Positions 1-11,452 of a stretch of 64,000 nt of DNA are shown here, one piece after another. A program made the position numbers and the translations under genes. The stretch covers positions 433,838,730 to 433,902,729 of the forward strand of contig NC_081407.1 in assembly GCF_030272615.1 (NCBI RefSeq), given 5' to 3'. This DNA is from Cryptomeria japonica (taxonomy: Eukaryota > Streptophyta > Pinopsida > Cupressales > Cupressaceae). A model generated the notes under the pieces. That model was not told where the DNA came from. It ran no database searches and worked only from the letters and a program-made list of their open reading frames with translations. Within the stretch, counting starts at the first letter, position 1. Each line of letters opens with the position of its first letter.

Positions 1-279
1 TGGTTGCAATGTTTTCTAGAGGAATTGGGTCAGACACAAGAGGATAGCCCATTGTATACTGATAGCTAGAGTGCCATTCATCTTGCGAAGAACTCTGTTT
101 TTCATTCAAGGACAAAGCACATTCAGCTCAGGTACCACTTCATCCAAATTGTTTTGGAGGAGGGTCAATTACGGCTTGAGAAGATTCACACAAGTGAGAA
201 TCCTGCCAATATGTTCACGAAGGCAGTTCCACAGGAGAAACTGATTTCTTCATCAGTTTCTGTTGGTCTTCTTGATTGA
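1..279 (+). pseudogene. Ty1/copia pol C-terminus (RNase H tail), partial
   Basis: Frame 1 reads through the end of a Copia-type RNase H domain: the TDS-(stop)-SAIHLAKN block, the RTKHIQLRYHF block and the NPANMFTKAVP block near the end, then TGA at 277-279. These blocks end most plant Copia polyproteins, where they remove the RNA strand during reverse transcription. The copy is broken: a TAG at 67-69 replaces the residue normally found between DS and SA. Only the last 92 codons are present because the window starts inside the gene. The polypurine tract and 3' LTR follow directly, so this is the 3' end of a plus-strand element whose body lies to the left. Confidence 0.85.
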
Positions 280-370
280 TAATTATGGAATTTATACCAG
301 TCGAGTCCTAGTGTTTTATCCAACAAATGTTGCATGTACAATGGTGTCATGTAGTATCAGTCTCCAAGTG

Positions 371-574
371 GGAGATTGTTGAAATGTGGTGACTGATCAG
401 CAAAGTACTGTACACTCAGTACGTATCCTCGTCGAGGTTCGGGGTTGAGTCGGGCCCTGGGCAGGGGTTCGGGGAGATTGTTGAAATGTGGTGACTGATC
501 AGCAAAGTACTATACACTCAGCACATATCCTCGTCGAGGTTCGGGGTTGAGCCAGGCCCTGGGCAGGGGTTCGG
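371..574 (+). repeat. 102-bp tandem duplication at the LTR start
   Basis: Two copies of a 102-bp unit (371-472 and 473-574) differ at only a few bases. Each copy includes the end of the polypurine tract and the TGTTGAAATG start, then GC-rich sequence (TCGTCGAGGTTCGGGG). The LTR therefore appears to begin twice. Confidence 0.85.
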
Positions 575-916
575 GGGCGGGAGCCCCGGAGAAATTTTTT
601 TATTTTTTTTGCCTTTTTTTTGTTGATGAAAACTAACATTGTAATAAAACCCTAAAAAGGCCGACTTTGTTTGTTGCCCTAAAAACGCATGTTATAAGTG
701 GCTGGGATGCTTAAGGCATTGTAAGGTTGATGTACTATTTTTGCTGGATAATAAGAAAGATTGGATGGCTGTGTATGGTGGACGTAACCCATTCTGGGTG
801 AACCACGTTAAATCTCTATGTTATCTGTGTCCTATTTTATTCCTTTATCTTTTGTATTTAAATCTGCATATAATTGTTAGTTCATATTTGCTTCGGATCT
901 GCTTGAAACCCTAACA
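377..916 (+). mobile_element. 3' LTR of the left-edge Copia element
   Basis: A purine-rich AAGTGGGAGA tract precedes TGTTGAAATG at 377, and the sequence ends in CCCTAACA at 916, giving a TG...CA LTR of about 540 bp. The first 100 bp are duplicated in tandem, so a second TGTTGAAATG start lies at 479. A GC-rich block (about 530-580) is followed by poly-T, and a pyrimidine-rich end follows the AACCCTAAC tail. The left LTR is outside the window, so the target duplication cannot be tested. End points are inferred from position and the TG/CA rule. Confidence 0.7.
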
Positions 917-1738
917 TTGAAGGGTCTCATTTGGTTAATTCTTAATATTTGATAGTTTTTAAAAACCAAAATAGTGTATGTTGAAGAGGTTTGTTCAAGT
1001 ACAACACTGGGACAAAAACCATATGGTGAAGATTAGATATAGTGGTGAAAGAGCCTCCCTAGCTAATATTTTTGAAATCCATTCATGGTTTCAATTTGCA
1101 TGGAAAGGATTTATATATACAATTGAAGATCAAATTGTGAAGTCTTGTAAGCGAGACAAATTGATAAGAGTATATATGGGAATTTACAACAAACATGAAG
1201 TATCCATTGGCATGAAATTTGAATCTTGTGAGGCAATTGTGACCACAATACCTAGTCATCAAGCATATTGAGAACTAGGTATTGGAATATTTGACTAAAA
1301 TGGGTGTTATAAGTTCTTCACCTTATTTCCTTTTCTATTTTAGGTTATTTCCTTTTCTATTTTAGGTCAAGTGTGGGATTCATAGTGCCAATTGAGGGTT
1401 TTATACCTCAAATATCGGTCCAAAAAGAGGCATTACAGATTTATGTTAGTAGATTCCCCTTATTGTTGGTGGTCATTGGGTTTTTACCTTATGTTGGGTA
1501 TTTAAAGTGGTTCATATTTGACATGAAATACATAGAGTTTGTTGGGTTTTTGGGTTTAGAATTATTATATTGAATAAAATTTCTTCCTAGTCATCAATAT
1601 TCTATTGAGTTGGGTGTTAAGTTGGGTGACTAATATTCTCCTTAGCTAGGTGTTAAATCCCTTGCATTCTTGATGTGAAGTATCTCATGCTAAACATATG
1701 AGTTTAATCTTCATTATTGACTAACCTTATTGATTGGG
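917..1738. other. Interelement spacer, no recognised gene
   Basis: An AT-rich spacer lies between the Copia LTR and the next element. It holds a 97-codon open frame at 978-1271 (plus) and a 66-codon one at 1373-1573. Neither shows a family motif I recognise. Codon and base use look like the surrounding non-coding DNA, so no gene is called. Confidence 0.5.
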
Positions 1739-2997
1739 TGATGCAATCACAAATGGAGGGTTCAAATTGGGCTATCCAACTTTGCAGTCTCAATGATCCA
1801 AAACACAATTATAACATAAAATAACAAGAACATGCAAAGAAGAATCCACACAACAAAGCCTCAAGACACAATAATTGTCCTAGAAAAATCCTTAAAGGAA
1901 AAAAAACCCAACATCAACATGAAACTCTTTATATTAGATTAAAAAACTAATTACATTCGCCTCAATGGATTCATACATGCTAGGTTGTAGCCTAGAGTTA
2001 CAACAAACCCAAGTAACACCATGGGACATTCTATAGATAAGTTCATGCTTCAAACACCCATTCCTTTTAGTAGACAAGATAGTTTTGCTTCCTTCCTTTT
2101 GGCTCCTCATTTCCTTGTTTTCCCCAAGCAACAATCATAATTTTTCCTTATATATCATATGTAACTCTCCGAGACAATATGAGCCAACCACAAGCATAAA
2201 ATTTCACCATATGTGTAATAGGCTAGGTCCAAAATCCCAGACGTTACTCTAGAAGAAAGAATACACTATATGTTATCGAATGACCCACTCCTCTTTACAA
2301 GCCTCTAATTTTTCTTCCTTCCTTTTACTTCCTAATTTCCTTATTTGTCCCGATGAACAATCATAATTTTTACTTATAAATCATCTGTAACTCTCCAAGA
2401 CAACTTGAGTCAAACACAAGCATAAACCTTCATCATATGTATAATAGGCTAGGTCCAAAAGCCCACACATTACTCTAGAAGAAAGAATACACTATGTGTT
2501 ATCCAATGTAGACATATTTGGTCTCAATCATCATCCATCGACTATTTCCAATGAGCACACATTACAACCCTCTAACATATGAAACCATAAGAGGAAGTTA
2601 GTTGGCCAACTTGCACAGTAACTACTTTGTCAAACTTTGTAGTCATGAAAGCTCAACTCTAGAAACTCCAAGATCTAATACGTGTAGACATACTCTCCTT
2701 CCAGATCATAAATCACAACTATCAAGTGTGGTAGAATGTGACACTCTCCAATGACCCCCTCATCCTATAAACTACATGGTTTACACTCTATCATTTCCAA
2801 ATATATGTGTGGTAGCTCAAATATCTGGAAATTAGAATCTAAAATTCCTCCCTACCACCTCTAACTACCATCTAAACCACAAGGCTAGATAATTAACTAT
2901 GATAGAATGCAATACTATCCAATGGCTATATATATAACACAACATCCAATCACAAGAAGATCAAATCTTCCAAATTCTCCTGCATGCTCCTACATCA
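1739..2997 (-). repeat. 3' LTR of the gag-only element (left copy)
   Basis: This starts TGATGCAATCA and ends ATGCTCCTACATCA. It aligns along its length with 4650-5535 plus 12969-13142. It is about 200 bp longer than the right copy because of an internal tandem duplication with a period near 240 bp. Confidence 0.8.
2127..2505. repeat. Internal tandem duplication in the left LTR (period about 240 bp)
   Basis: The block with AACAATCATAATTTTT, AACTCTCC, GGCTAGGTCCAAAA and ACTCTAGAAGAAAGAATACA occurs at about 2127-2270 and again at about 2368-2505. The right LTR has the block once (about 5055-5195). The duplication therefore arose in this copy after, or during, insertion. Confidence 0.75.
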
Positions 2998-3689
2998 AAC
3001 TCCCTAGGTTAATTGAAAGTTGCCACCCTCACTTTTCCCTCTGCCTATCCTTCATTTGACTCTTAACTAATGGTTTGTACAAACATCAACTCCACAAGTT
3101 TGATGATATGCTCACAATTCACTGCACTCTCAATGGTCAATGGTATCTATAGGTCCTCACTACAACTTTCCTCAAAATGAAAATTCAACTCCACAAGTTT
3201 GACGTTCAAGTTACACTCATTGCATTGCCTTAATGGTCAATGGTTTGTATGGGTCATCACTACAAGTTGGCTCAAGATGAAAAATAATTATGACGTCACC
3301 TTTGAGTGACATCCTCAAGAATCTGACATAAATTTATTTTGTACACCTTACACAAATGTTTGGAAATGATCACCTTAACTTCCTTTAGATAACCACTAGA
3401 TGTTTGATTATTCCTCCACAAATATAACCCTTACAGTTTCCTCAATTTCTTGATCCATATTTTATTTATTGTGTTATGATTCAATTCTCCTCCTCCCTTT
3501 CCAGTAGAATTCTCCATCTGTTATGCTTCACATGTACCCTTCCTTACTAAGGTTTGTTCTATCATCTCCAACACATGAGTACTTATGTTTGTAAATTTTT
3601 TGGAACCTACTTGGTATCCTTGGCCAATCTAGTTCATCAGTCCATCCCAAATCTATCTTTATTCAACTAGATTTAGATTCACCCATCCA

Positions 3690-4461
3690 ACCTCTATTCC
3701 AACAAATATTTTTTGAATGATTCTTTAGTCCACATAAGGTACAAGGGTGTAGATCCCAACACATTTCTCTTTTATGTCCTCTTCTCTTACAATGAGTACA
3801 CTACACATGCTACATTCCCAAAATTGATTTATCTTGAACTATAGCATCATTTTTATTCTCCTTGCCTTTGGTACAACCCAATCCTTCATGCTTTGGTCCA
3901 ACTATTGGCTCAATGGGATCTCTAATTACTTGACCATGTTTTCCCAATCCCTTTCCCTTTATAACCCATTTTTTCATTATCCTGAAACTAACACTCTTTT
4001 CAAAACCAACTTGTGTTGTTTTCATTAAGAGTAGCAATAACATCATCCGCAATCTTACATCCTTCAACTACATCATACTTATCATATGTATCATTCAATG
4101 AACAAATCAAACCACTTATATCACAAGAGATATCACACTTTGGAGGATTTGATCTTAAGTGGTCATTATCCTTTTGTAATTGATCATTTTGTTCTCTCAA
4201 ATTTGATATTTCCTTATTTTATAAATTGTTTTTGCCTTCTATCCTCTTTAATATTTCTTCCAATTTATTGTCCTTCTTTTTGATCTGAAGAGACAACTCT
4301 GCCCTTTCTTTTAGTTCTTCAACACTCCTTTCAACATCCCCAAATAGTTCCAATTCTTCTTGTAGTTTCTTATTTTTCTTTTTCACATCCCTTAACTCTT
4401 CTTTAATAATACATATCAAATGTTCCTTGTCCTTCTTTACTCTTTTCCCAACCTTCTCCAT
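3690..4461 (-). pseudogene. Gag-like coiled-coil plus double zinc-knuckle protein, decayed
   Basis: On the minus strand a frame opens with MEKVGKRVKKDKEHL at 4461. It runs through about 80 residues of Lys/Glu-rich heptad-like coiled coil, then a stop at about 4219, then more coiled coil (REQNDQLQKDNDHLR). After a frameshift near 4020 a basic segment leads to two adjacent CX2CX4HX4C zinc knuckles at 3700-3802 (CTHCKRRGHKREMC and CTLCGLKNHSKNIC). All eight metal ligands are intact although the frame is not. Coiled coil followed by CCHC knuckles is the layout of retrotransposon Gag, which packages RNA. A plant-specific zinc-knuckle protein is an alternative, but the flanking LTRs favour Gag. Confidence 0.65.
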
Positions 4462-4631
4462 TGAAATAAAATGTTAAACTTCAAAGATTGAAATGACTTA
4501 CCAATATTTGTTGCAATTAACTGGTTCTCCTTGGTTATTTGGTGGCTTCTACATCGTTCTTAGATCTCCTTCTTGAATGCTTCAATGAATTGAAAACTTC
4601 CTCTTCTTCCTCAACACACCCTAGTAGTCAA

Positions 4632-4649
4632 CCTTTCTCTAATATCATT
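4632..4649 (-). promoter_or_regulatory. Degenerate tRNA-Met primer-binding site
   Basis: Read on the minus strand just inside the 5' LTR, the sequence is TGATATTAGAGAAAGG. It matches 9 of 12 bases of the usual plant tRNA-Met site and gives the element its minus orientation. Confidence 0.55.
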
Positions 4650-5535
4650 TGATGTATCCAAGGATGGAGGGTCTGAAATAGATTGTCTAGCCTTACAGTC
4701 TAAATTTTGAACACAATTATAACATAAATAACAAGAACATGCAAAGAAGAATATGCACAATAGAGCCTCGAGGCAAAAGAATTATCATAGAAAAACACTC
4801 GAAGGGAAAAAATTCCCAACCTCAAGATGAAACTCTTTATATTAGATTACAGATCTCATTACATTCGCCTCTAGTACCTCATACATGCTAGTCCATATCC
4901 TAGATTTATAGTAAACTCAAATAACAATATGGGACCTTCCACATATAGGTCAGTGCTTAATCCATCTCTACTCTCATCTCCAACACCAACTCCTCTTTAT
5001 TGGCGTCTAGTTTATCTTTCTTGATTCTAGTTCCTTGTTTCCTTGTCTACCCCTAGGAATAATCATAAGCTACACTTGTATATCATTTGCAACTCTCCCA
5101 GACAACTTGAGTTAGCCACAAGCATAAACCTTCACCTAACATGCAACATGCTAGGTCCAAAAGTCCACACATTACTCCAAAAGAACATGTTATGTGTTAC
5201 CCAATATAGACATATCTGGTCCCAATGGTCATCCACGTGCTATCTTTGATGAGCACATGTTAGAACCCTCTGACACATTAATTCAAAACAACAACCTAGT
5301 CAACTAACTTCCACAATAAATACTCTATCACTTCAAACTTTTTAGTCACAGAAGCTCAACTTCATAAAGTCTAGAATCTGATACGTGTGTAGACATACTC
5401 TCCTTACAAATTGTAGAGAACAACTCTCAAGTGCAATATAATGTGGTACTCTTTGTTTACCCCAACATCTTGTAAACTAACATAGTTTCTACTTTTACAT
5501 TTCCAAATATCTTTACAGTAGCTCAAATCTCTAGA
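4650..5535 (-). repeat. 5' LTR of the gag-only element, first part (interrupted)
   Basis: The right-hand LTR of the TR-GAG element starts at TGATGTATCC. It is cut at 5535 by the Copia insertion and resumes at 12969. The last five bases, CTAGA, are the Copia target duplication. Confidence 0.8.
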
Positions 5536-7052
5536 TGTTGGCATATGTGCAGAGCATGATGACATGATGATATTGTATGTTGTCATTGATGTCAATATGT
5601 TGAAGTATGAATCGGTATGGTGTAGGAAGCAAACTGGTAAGAGAACCGGTATAATGATGTAAACCGGTATTTGTGAAAACGAGAAGCGGTATGTTTGTTC
5701 AAGGTGAACCAGTATGTTGGAATGAGAACCGGTAAATGAAAGTTTTGTATTGGGGTTTCATTTGGCATGACTACCAATTGGTAGTCTCAACTTCAAGGTT
5801 TCCAGTTGATGCATTCCAAGCTTGTGCGATTCAACCGATGACATCTTGTGATGAGTTAGCATTGTATGAAGACCAGATAAGTGTTGCCATGTCAGCCTTG
5901 TGCGCGTGAAGGATTTCCTTGAGGATCTTGTATGGAGAGTGATCCTATCTACCTTGGGAATGTGTGACGTCTTTGTAAACGGTGGAGAGCGCGTGATGAG
6001 TTATCAGCTTCCTAGAGCGACAAAGAATGAACATTGAAGAACATCTTGAGTTTTGTTCAAGACTGTTGTATTCGATGCAGTGTGATTAACGGTAAGGATT
6101 GAACCAAGTGGATTGTAAAACCTAAATGTTTAGGGTTTAGGGTTTATGCTACCAACCTATCTGTTTCCTATAAGGTCGATGATGGTTTTCATTTTGAAGT
6201 TGTTGGCAAATGGTATGTGTGTATCCCAATGAGTGATACTTGATTCTTGCCAGACTGGAGAAGTGTGTTGATACCTGCAGAGTGTGATTGCAAAAGAAAA
6301 GGAGCTTAAGTGGATCTGCCTTGGCATTGAGTGTTGTTATCATATCAGTGTATTACCTATTGACTTCTAACCATTTCAACAGTTGGAAAATCCCTTAACC
6401 CAGTAGCTTTAACAGGCTTTTGTGTAAATCCTTTAATAGGGTGACTCAATCCAATGAGTTTTTCAAATCCTCTTGTGAAGTAAACTTTAACAGGGTTCTA
6501 ACCTTTAACCGAGTATTTAGCCATCCCTTAACCGGGTGATCCCTAGCAAGATCGGTTCCTAGCAATACCTATTGTAAAATTCTCTAACCGGACTAGGCTC
6601 CTAACATAGCGAACTTCAAAAGAGTTCAATAACAGCTTGTGGGTATTCATCCCCACCGTGGTTTTTCCCAGTTGGGTTTCCACGTGAAAAATTAGTGTGT
6701 CATGTGTGATGTCTTTCATGTGATGGTTTAGTGTTTTATGTCAAACTGGTAAAATATGTTGAACTAGCAGTCATTATATTTCTGATGATAGATTACCTGT
6801 TTATGCATAAGGGTGAAGTGGAAATGAGGTATTAGATTGTATGGAAAGCTAAGGGTTACCGGTTTATGTCTTTGACATTCTTACTGTGTTTTACAGGTAG
6901 TAATCTGGTTTAGACCAGTGTTAGTGCTTGTTAGTCAAAGTGTAGTGTTTGCAGTCAAACCGGTTCAGGAAAAGTGTTTTTGCCTGTACTGATTCACCCC
7001 CCCCCCCCTCTTAGTACGGGTTTGGTACTAACTGTTCATCATTTATTCATCA
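5536..7052 (+). repeat. Copia 5' LTR
   Basis: TGTTGGCATATG to TTTATTCATCA, 1,517 bp. It contains many ACCGGT-like hexamers, a U5 motif at 6653-6690 (CCGTGGTTTTTCCCAG...GGGTTTCCACG) and a poly-C run near 6999-7009. Confidence 0.92.
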
Positions 7053-7067
7053 ATTGGTATCAAAGCA
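7053..7067 (+). promoter_or_regulatory. Copia primer-binding site (tRNA-Met type)
   Basis: TTGGTATCAAAGC follows the LTR end directly. One base differs from the canonical TGGTATCAGAGC. Confidence 0.8.
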
Positions 7068-7123
7068 TCTTCCAGGTCCTCTATGTTGTAAGATTAACCG
7101 CTTGAGGAAAAGATCCTACTCTA

Positions 7124-8085
7124 ATGATGAAGAGGGAAGGTCCAAAGTTTAACAGAGACAACTTTAAAATATGGAAGGACAGAATGAAGATATACATCAA
7201 AAGCATGGGTGCTCAACACTGGAGCTATGTTGAGAATGCTTATGTTATCCCTACCAGTACTCTCACCGATGATCAAAAGAGAAGATTCGGGAGAATGGGC
7301 AAGTCATGGAAGCCCTAATCAGTAGTCTATCTGACATTGAGTTTATTGATGTTCAAGATAAAGACAATCACAAAGAAGTATGGGATGCTCTTGAGAATAT
7401 CTATGGCAGTGATGAGCATGTGAAACAAGCTAAGGAAGAGAGCCTTAGGGGAAAGTTTGAAGACATGCGGATGGTTGAAGGAGAGACCATTCAACAATAT
7501 GGAATAAGAATCAAAACTGTTGTTGGAGACATCAAGAGTGCAGGTGCTATAATAGATGATTCCACTGTTGTAAGCAAAATCTTGAGATCCTTATTACCGG
7601 TCTATGCAATACGGGTTGCTGCTATTCAGGAGTTGAGGTCTATAGGCAAGACAAAGGTATCCTTAGACTCCATCATTGCTAAGTTGATAGCTTATGAGCT
7701 AAATAATTATGATGGCAGTATTCAAAAGACTGAATCAACCTTTAGAGCATTTGCTGCACCATCTAGAAAGGGCAAAGAAGCTAGTACCAGTGGTGAACCA
7801 AGACAAAGCAGATAAATGGATGATGAGGAGATCCTGATGGAATTTGAAGCTCTTCTTGCCAAGAGACTTCCTAAGGGAACCGATAAATACATAGCTAAGC
7901 TTCCTTTGAAATGATTTTCTTGCAATAGAATAGGACAAATTGTTGTAAACTGTCCTAATGGTGATAAAAAGGACAAACCAGAGAGGTTCAAGAAGTTCAA
8001 AGGAGGAAACCGGAGAAACTATTTTATAGCAGTTGATGAAGGTGTCACTGATGAGGAATCAGAAGATGAAGAAAGTGAAGACATT
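7124..8085 (+). pseudogene. Copia gag region with destroyed zinc knuckle
   Basis: The N-terminal part (from 7124) has the FNRDNFKIWKDRMK block that opens plant Copia Gag. A frameshift near 7306 moves to frame 1, which continues with VWDALENIYGSDEHVKQA, GETIQQYGIRI and LLPVYAIRVAAIQ, all usual Gag (UBN2-like) landmarks. Stops follow at 7813 (TAA) and 7912 (TGA). The second stop sits exactly where the first Cys of the CCHC nucleocapsid knuckle should be (stop-FSCNRIGQIVVNC). The knuckle His is Gln (codon 7936-7938), so two of its four zinc ligands are lost. Gag normally forms the virus-like particle that packages element RNA; this copy cannot. Confidence 0.8.
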
Positions 8086-9750
8086 GTGTTTGTGGCAGTT
8101 AAGGAAGATGTGTCAGACAAGAAGGCTCTTGTCTCCTGCTTTGATAATTCCAATGAGTGGATTATTGACAGTGGTTGTTCTCACCATATGACTGGTGACC
8201 GAAGTAAGTTTCTATCTCTAGAAGAGTTTGATGGTGGTGTGGTTCATTTTGGTAATGATGCACCATGTATGTTAAAAGGTAGAGGGTCCATCTCTCTGAA
8301 TGGAAAAAGCAGTGCTGACAATGTGTATTGGGTAGAAGGTCTCAAACACGACCTTTTGAGTGTTGCCCAATTGAATGATAATGGACTCACTCTGAAATTT
8401 AGAAATGGAGTGTGTAAAATAAAAGGTAAAAGTGGTGAACTGATGGCCACCGGTATGCAGACCAAAGGTAACCTATTTCAGCTGAATGCAAATATCAGTA
8501 CATGTCTAATGGCTAAGTTTGATGATAGTTGGATATGGCATAGAAGACTCTGTCATGTAAACTTTGATAATATTGTGAAGGCCAGTAAGATCAAGGCAGT
8601 TAGAGGATTGCCTATGCTTAGCAAACCGGAAAATCCTTTGTGCAGAGAGTGTCAACTGGGGAAAATGTCTTCCTCAACCTTCAAAGGTAAATCTTTCACT
8701 ACAAACAATTTACTTGATCTTGTGCATACTGATTTGTGTGGTCTTATGAAAACTAGGAGTGTGCAAGGAGATAGGTATTTTATGATTCTTACTAATGATT
8801 GCTCAAGAATGATGTGGTTCACATTCTTGAAGGACAAGTTTGAAGCCTTTGGAAAGTTCAAAGCCTTTAGAGCACTGGTTGAAAAAGAAAGCGGTAATAG
8901 GATCAAGTGCCTAAAAACTTATCAAGGAGGAGAATTCACTTCCAGCGAATTCAACAAGTACTATGAAGAGAATGACATCAAGAGGCAACTGTCTACCCCC
9001 CGAACTCCACAACAGAATGGCCTAGCAGAGAGAAACAACTGGACTGTAGTTGAAGCAGCTAGAACTATGCTGATCCAAGGAAAAGTTGCTCACACTTTTT
9101 GGAGAGAAGCAGTGAGCAGTGCAGTCTACACAATGAACTGGGTACTCATCAAAAAGGGTAAGGATAAAACACCTTATGGGTATTGGACCGGTAAGACACC
9201 AGTGGTAAGCTACTTTAGAGTGTTTGGCAAAAAATGTTATATCAAGAGGAGTGAACATCATAGCAATTTTGATGCTAAATGTGATCAAGGAATATTCCTA
9301 GGGTATTCCACAAAGAGAAAAGCTCTCAAATGTTTCAACAATAAGACTCAGAGAATTGTTGAAAGCATCAATGTTAGAATTGATGAAACCTTTGAGAAAC
9401 CTGAGGAAACTGACAGTGAGCAAGTAGGAGATGAAACGGTAGTAACCTTCTGGGAACCAGATGCAAAACAACCTAGCACTAGTAATAGTGCTCCTACACT
9501 GGTAGATGTTGATGTTGATGAAGATGAGGATGAAGAAGAAAAGCAAGAGGAAACAACTAAGATCATTCCTAGGTATGTAAAGCTGAATCATGATCCAAAG
9601 AAGATCATAGGAGACAAGGATGCAAGAATTCTTACAAGAAGAAAGGTCAAAGAAAACTCTTGCATGATCTCTGAATTTGAGTCTAAAACATTCAAAGAGG
9701 CACATAAAGATGAAGACTGGATCAAGGCAATGGAAGAGGAACTTGACTAG
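8086..9750 (+). pseudogene. Copia protease-integrase segment (554 codons open)
   Basis: The longest open stretch of the element. The aspartic protease active site is in WIIDSGCSHHMTG (Asp-Ser-Gly, residues about 27-29). The integrase HHCC zinc site follows as HRRLCH...CRECQ (about 152-190). The DDE core has the first Asp in VHTDLCG and the Glu in GLAERNN. The second Asp position, 36 residues before the Glu, is Tyr (TYQGGEF, codon 8920-8922), so the integrase is catalytically dead. An acidic linker (DVDVDEDEDEEE) precedes the RT. The frame stops at TAG 9748-9750, but the next codons (IEKNGTWSLV) continue the RT domain. Confidence 0.88.
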
Positions 9751-11206
9751 ATAGAAAAGAATGGAACATGGTCTTTGGTACCCAGACCTGAGCATAAAAA
9801 TGTCATAGGCACCAAATGGGTTTTCATAAATAAGCTGAATGAAGATGGCACAATGGTAAGAAACAAAGCCAGACTCGTGTGCAAAGGATATGCTCAATAA
9901 GAAGGAGAAGACTATGGAGAAACCTTTGCTCCAATAGCCAGATTAGGAGGAGTTTGTATGCTTCTTGCATATGTAGCATTCAAGGGTTTATATCAAATGG
10001 ATGTAAAATCTGTATTCCTAAATGGAATACTAGAAGAGGAGGTGTATATAGAGCAACTAGATGGGTTTGCCCTATCAGAAGACAGTGACATGGTATGTAG
10101 GCTACATAAAGCCTTGTATCGACTAAAGTAGGCACCTAGAGCATGGTATGAATGCTTGCACTCCCATCGTGTGAAGATTGGATTTGAGAGAACAAGTGAA
10201 GATAGCAATATCTATTTGAAGTTAGAAGGAGATCAAATTCTAATCTGTGAGGTATTTGTTGATGACATAATTTTTGGAGGAGATGACAAGATGAGATGAT
10301 TTTGCAAATGAGATGAAAAAGGAATTTGAGATGTCACTTATAGGGGAGATTAAGTTCTTCATTGGACTATAGATTCAACAAATGAAAGATGAAATCTTTA
10401 TCACTCAGTCCAAGTATGTCAAAGAGGTGTTGAAGACTTTTGGCGTGGAAGACAGCAAACGGGTTGGTACATCGATAGTGACCAGCTGTAAATTATCAAA
10501 AAAGGATGACTCAAGGTTGGTAAATGAGAAAGAATACCGATCAATGATTGGTAAATTACACTATGTAGTACATAGTAGACCGGACATTGCACGTGCAGTG
10601 GGCATTACTGCACGGTTCCAGAAAAGCCCAAGAGAATCCCACTTGGTAGTAGTCAAGCGGATTCTGAGATATCTGAAGGGAACTATTGACTATGGATTAT
10701 GGTATCCATACATTAATGATTTCAACCTGAAAGTGTTTACAGATGTTGACTGGGCTGGTAATGTGGACGACTAGAAGAGCACAACTAGTGGTGCATTCTT
10801 TCTTGGTGGTAGACTAGTCTCATGGATGAGTAAGAAGCAGAGTTGTATCTCTCAGTCTACATCAGAAGCGGAGTATGTTGCAGCATTTATGAACTGCACC
10901 CAGACAATTTGGATGAAGCATGTATTAAATGGCTTCAAAGTTCCTATATCTGAACCGATAAGTATATTTTGTGACAACACAAGTGCAATTAACATCTCCA
11001 AGAATCTGGTTTTACATGCTAGAACCAAGCACTTCAAGCTCAAGTATCATTTCTTGAGGGAAAAGGTTCAGAACAAAGAAGTTGTATTGGAACATGTTTC
11101 CAGTAAGGAGCAGGTAGCAGACATATTCACCAAGCCTCTACCGAAGGCTACCTTTCCCTATTTGAGAGTTGAATTAGGGGTGTTGCCCCTTCAAGAGGTG
11201 AACTAA
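9751..11206 (+). pseudogene. Copia reverse transcriptase and RNase H, frameshifted
   Basis: RT continues in the protease-integrase frame: TKWVFINKLNEDG, ARLVCKGYAQ-stop-EGEDYGETFAPIA, KALYRLK-stop-APRAWYE, then the catalytic FVDDIIFGGDD box (about 10254-10290). Premature stops lie near 9898 and 10129. A frameshift near 10290-10320 moves to frame 2 (ITQSKYVKEVLKTFG, RPDIARAVG, YLKGTIDYGLWY). After a TAG at 10772-10774, RNase H follows in the same frame from 10775 (SQSTSEAEYVAA, FCDNTSAI, ARTKHFKLKYHF, EQVADIFTKPLP) to a TAA at 11204-11206. The domain order is normal for Copia and the catalytic Asp pair remains, but no continuous protein can be made. Confidence 0.85.
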
Positions 11207-11440
11207 AGGTGTGTGCTCCACATTAGTCAGGTCACATTGATATATCTTTTTCAGGATTGGTGTGTTGAAGGATGCTACTCCTTAGGGGGAGCAACATAGT
11301 GGAACATAGATGTGTATGCCTCCACTTTGGCATTGTTGTAAAATGGGGAGAAGATGTGAAGTGGAGAAGATATCTGCAGTATTGGGGAGAAGATGTGAAG
11401 CAGAAGCAGAAAGATATCTTTGTATATTTCCATCAATGCT

Positions 11441-11452
11441 AAAGGGGGATAT
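11441..11452 (+). promoter_or_regulatory. Copia polypurine tract
   Basis: AAAGGGGGATAT immediately before the 3' LTR start. It would prime plus-strand DNA synthesis. A second purine block (TTAGGGGGAGCAAC, about 11283-11296) lies further upstream. Confidence 0.8.

Noticed and set aside
7053-7067. tRNA-like sequence (TGGTATCA...)
   Set aside because: These are retrotransposon primer-binding sites complementary to a tRNA 3' end. The same holds at 40749 and 44639. No cloverleaf-capable tRNA gene was seen in the window.
9298-9897. 199-codon minus-strand frame
   Set aside because: It is a shadow of the Copia protease-integrase/RT coding strand with hydrophobic low-complexity composition.
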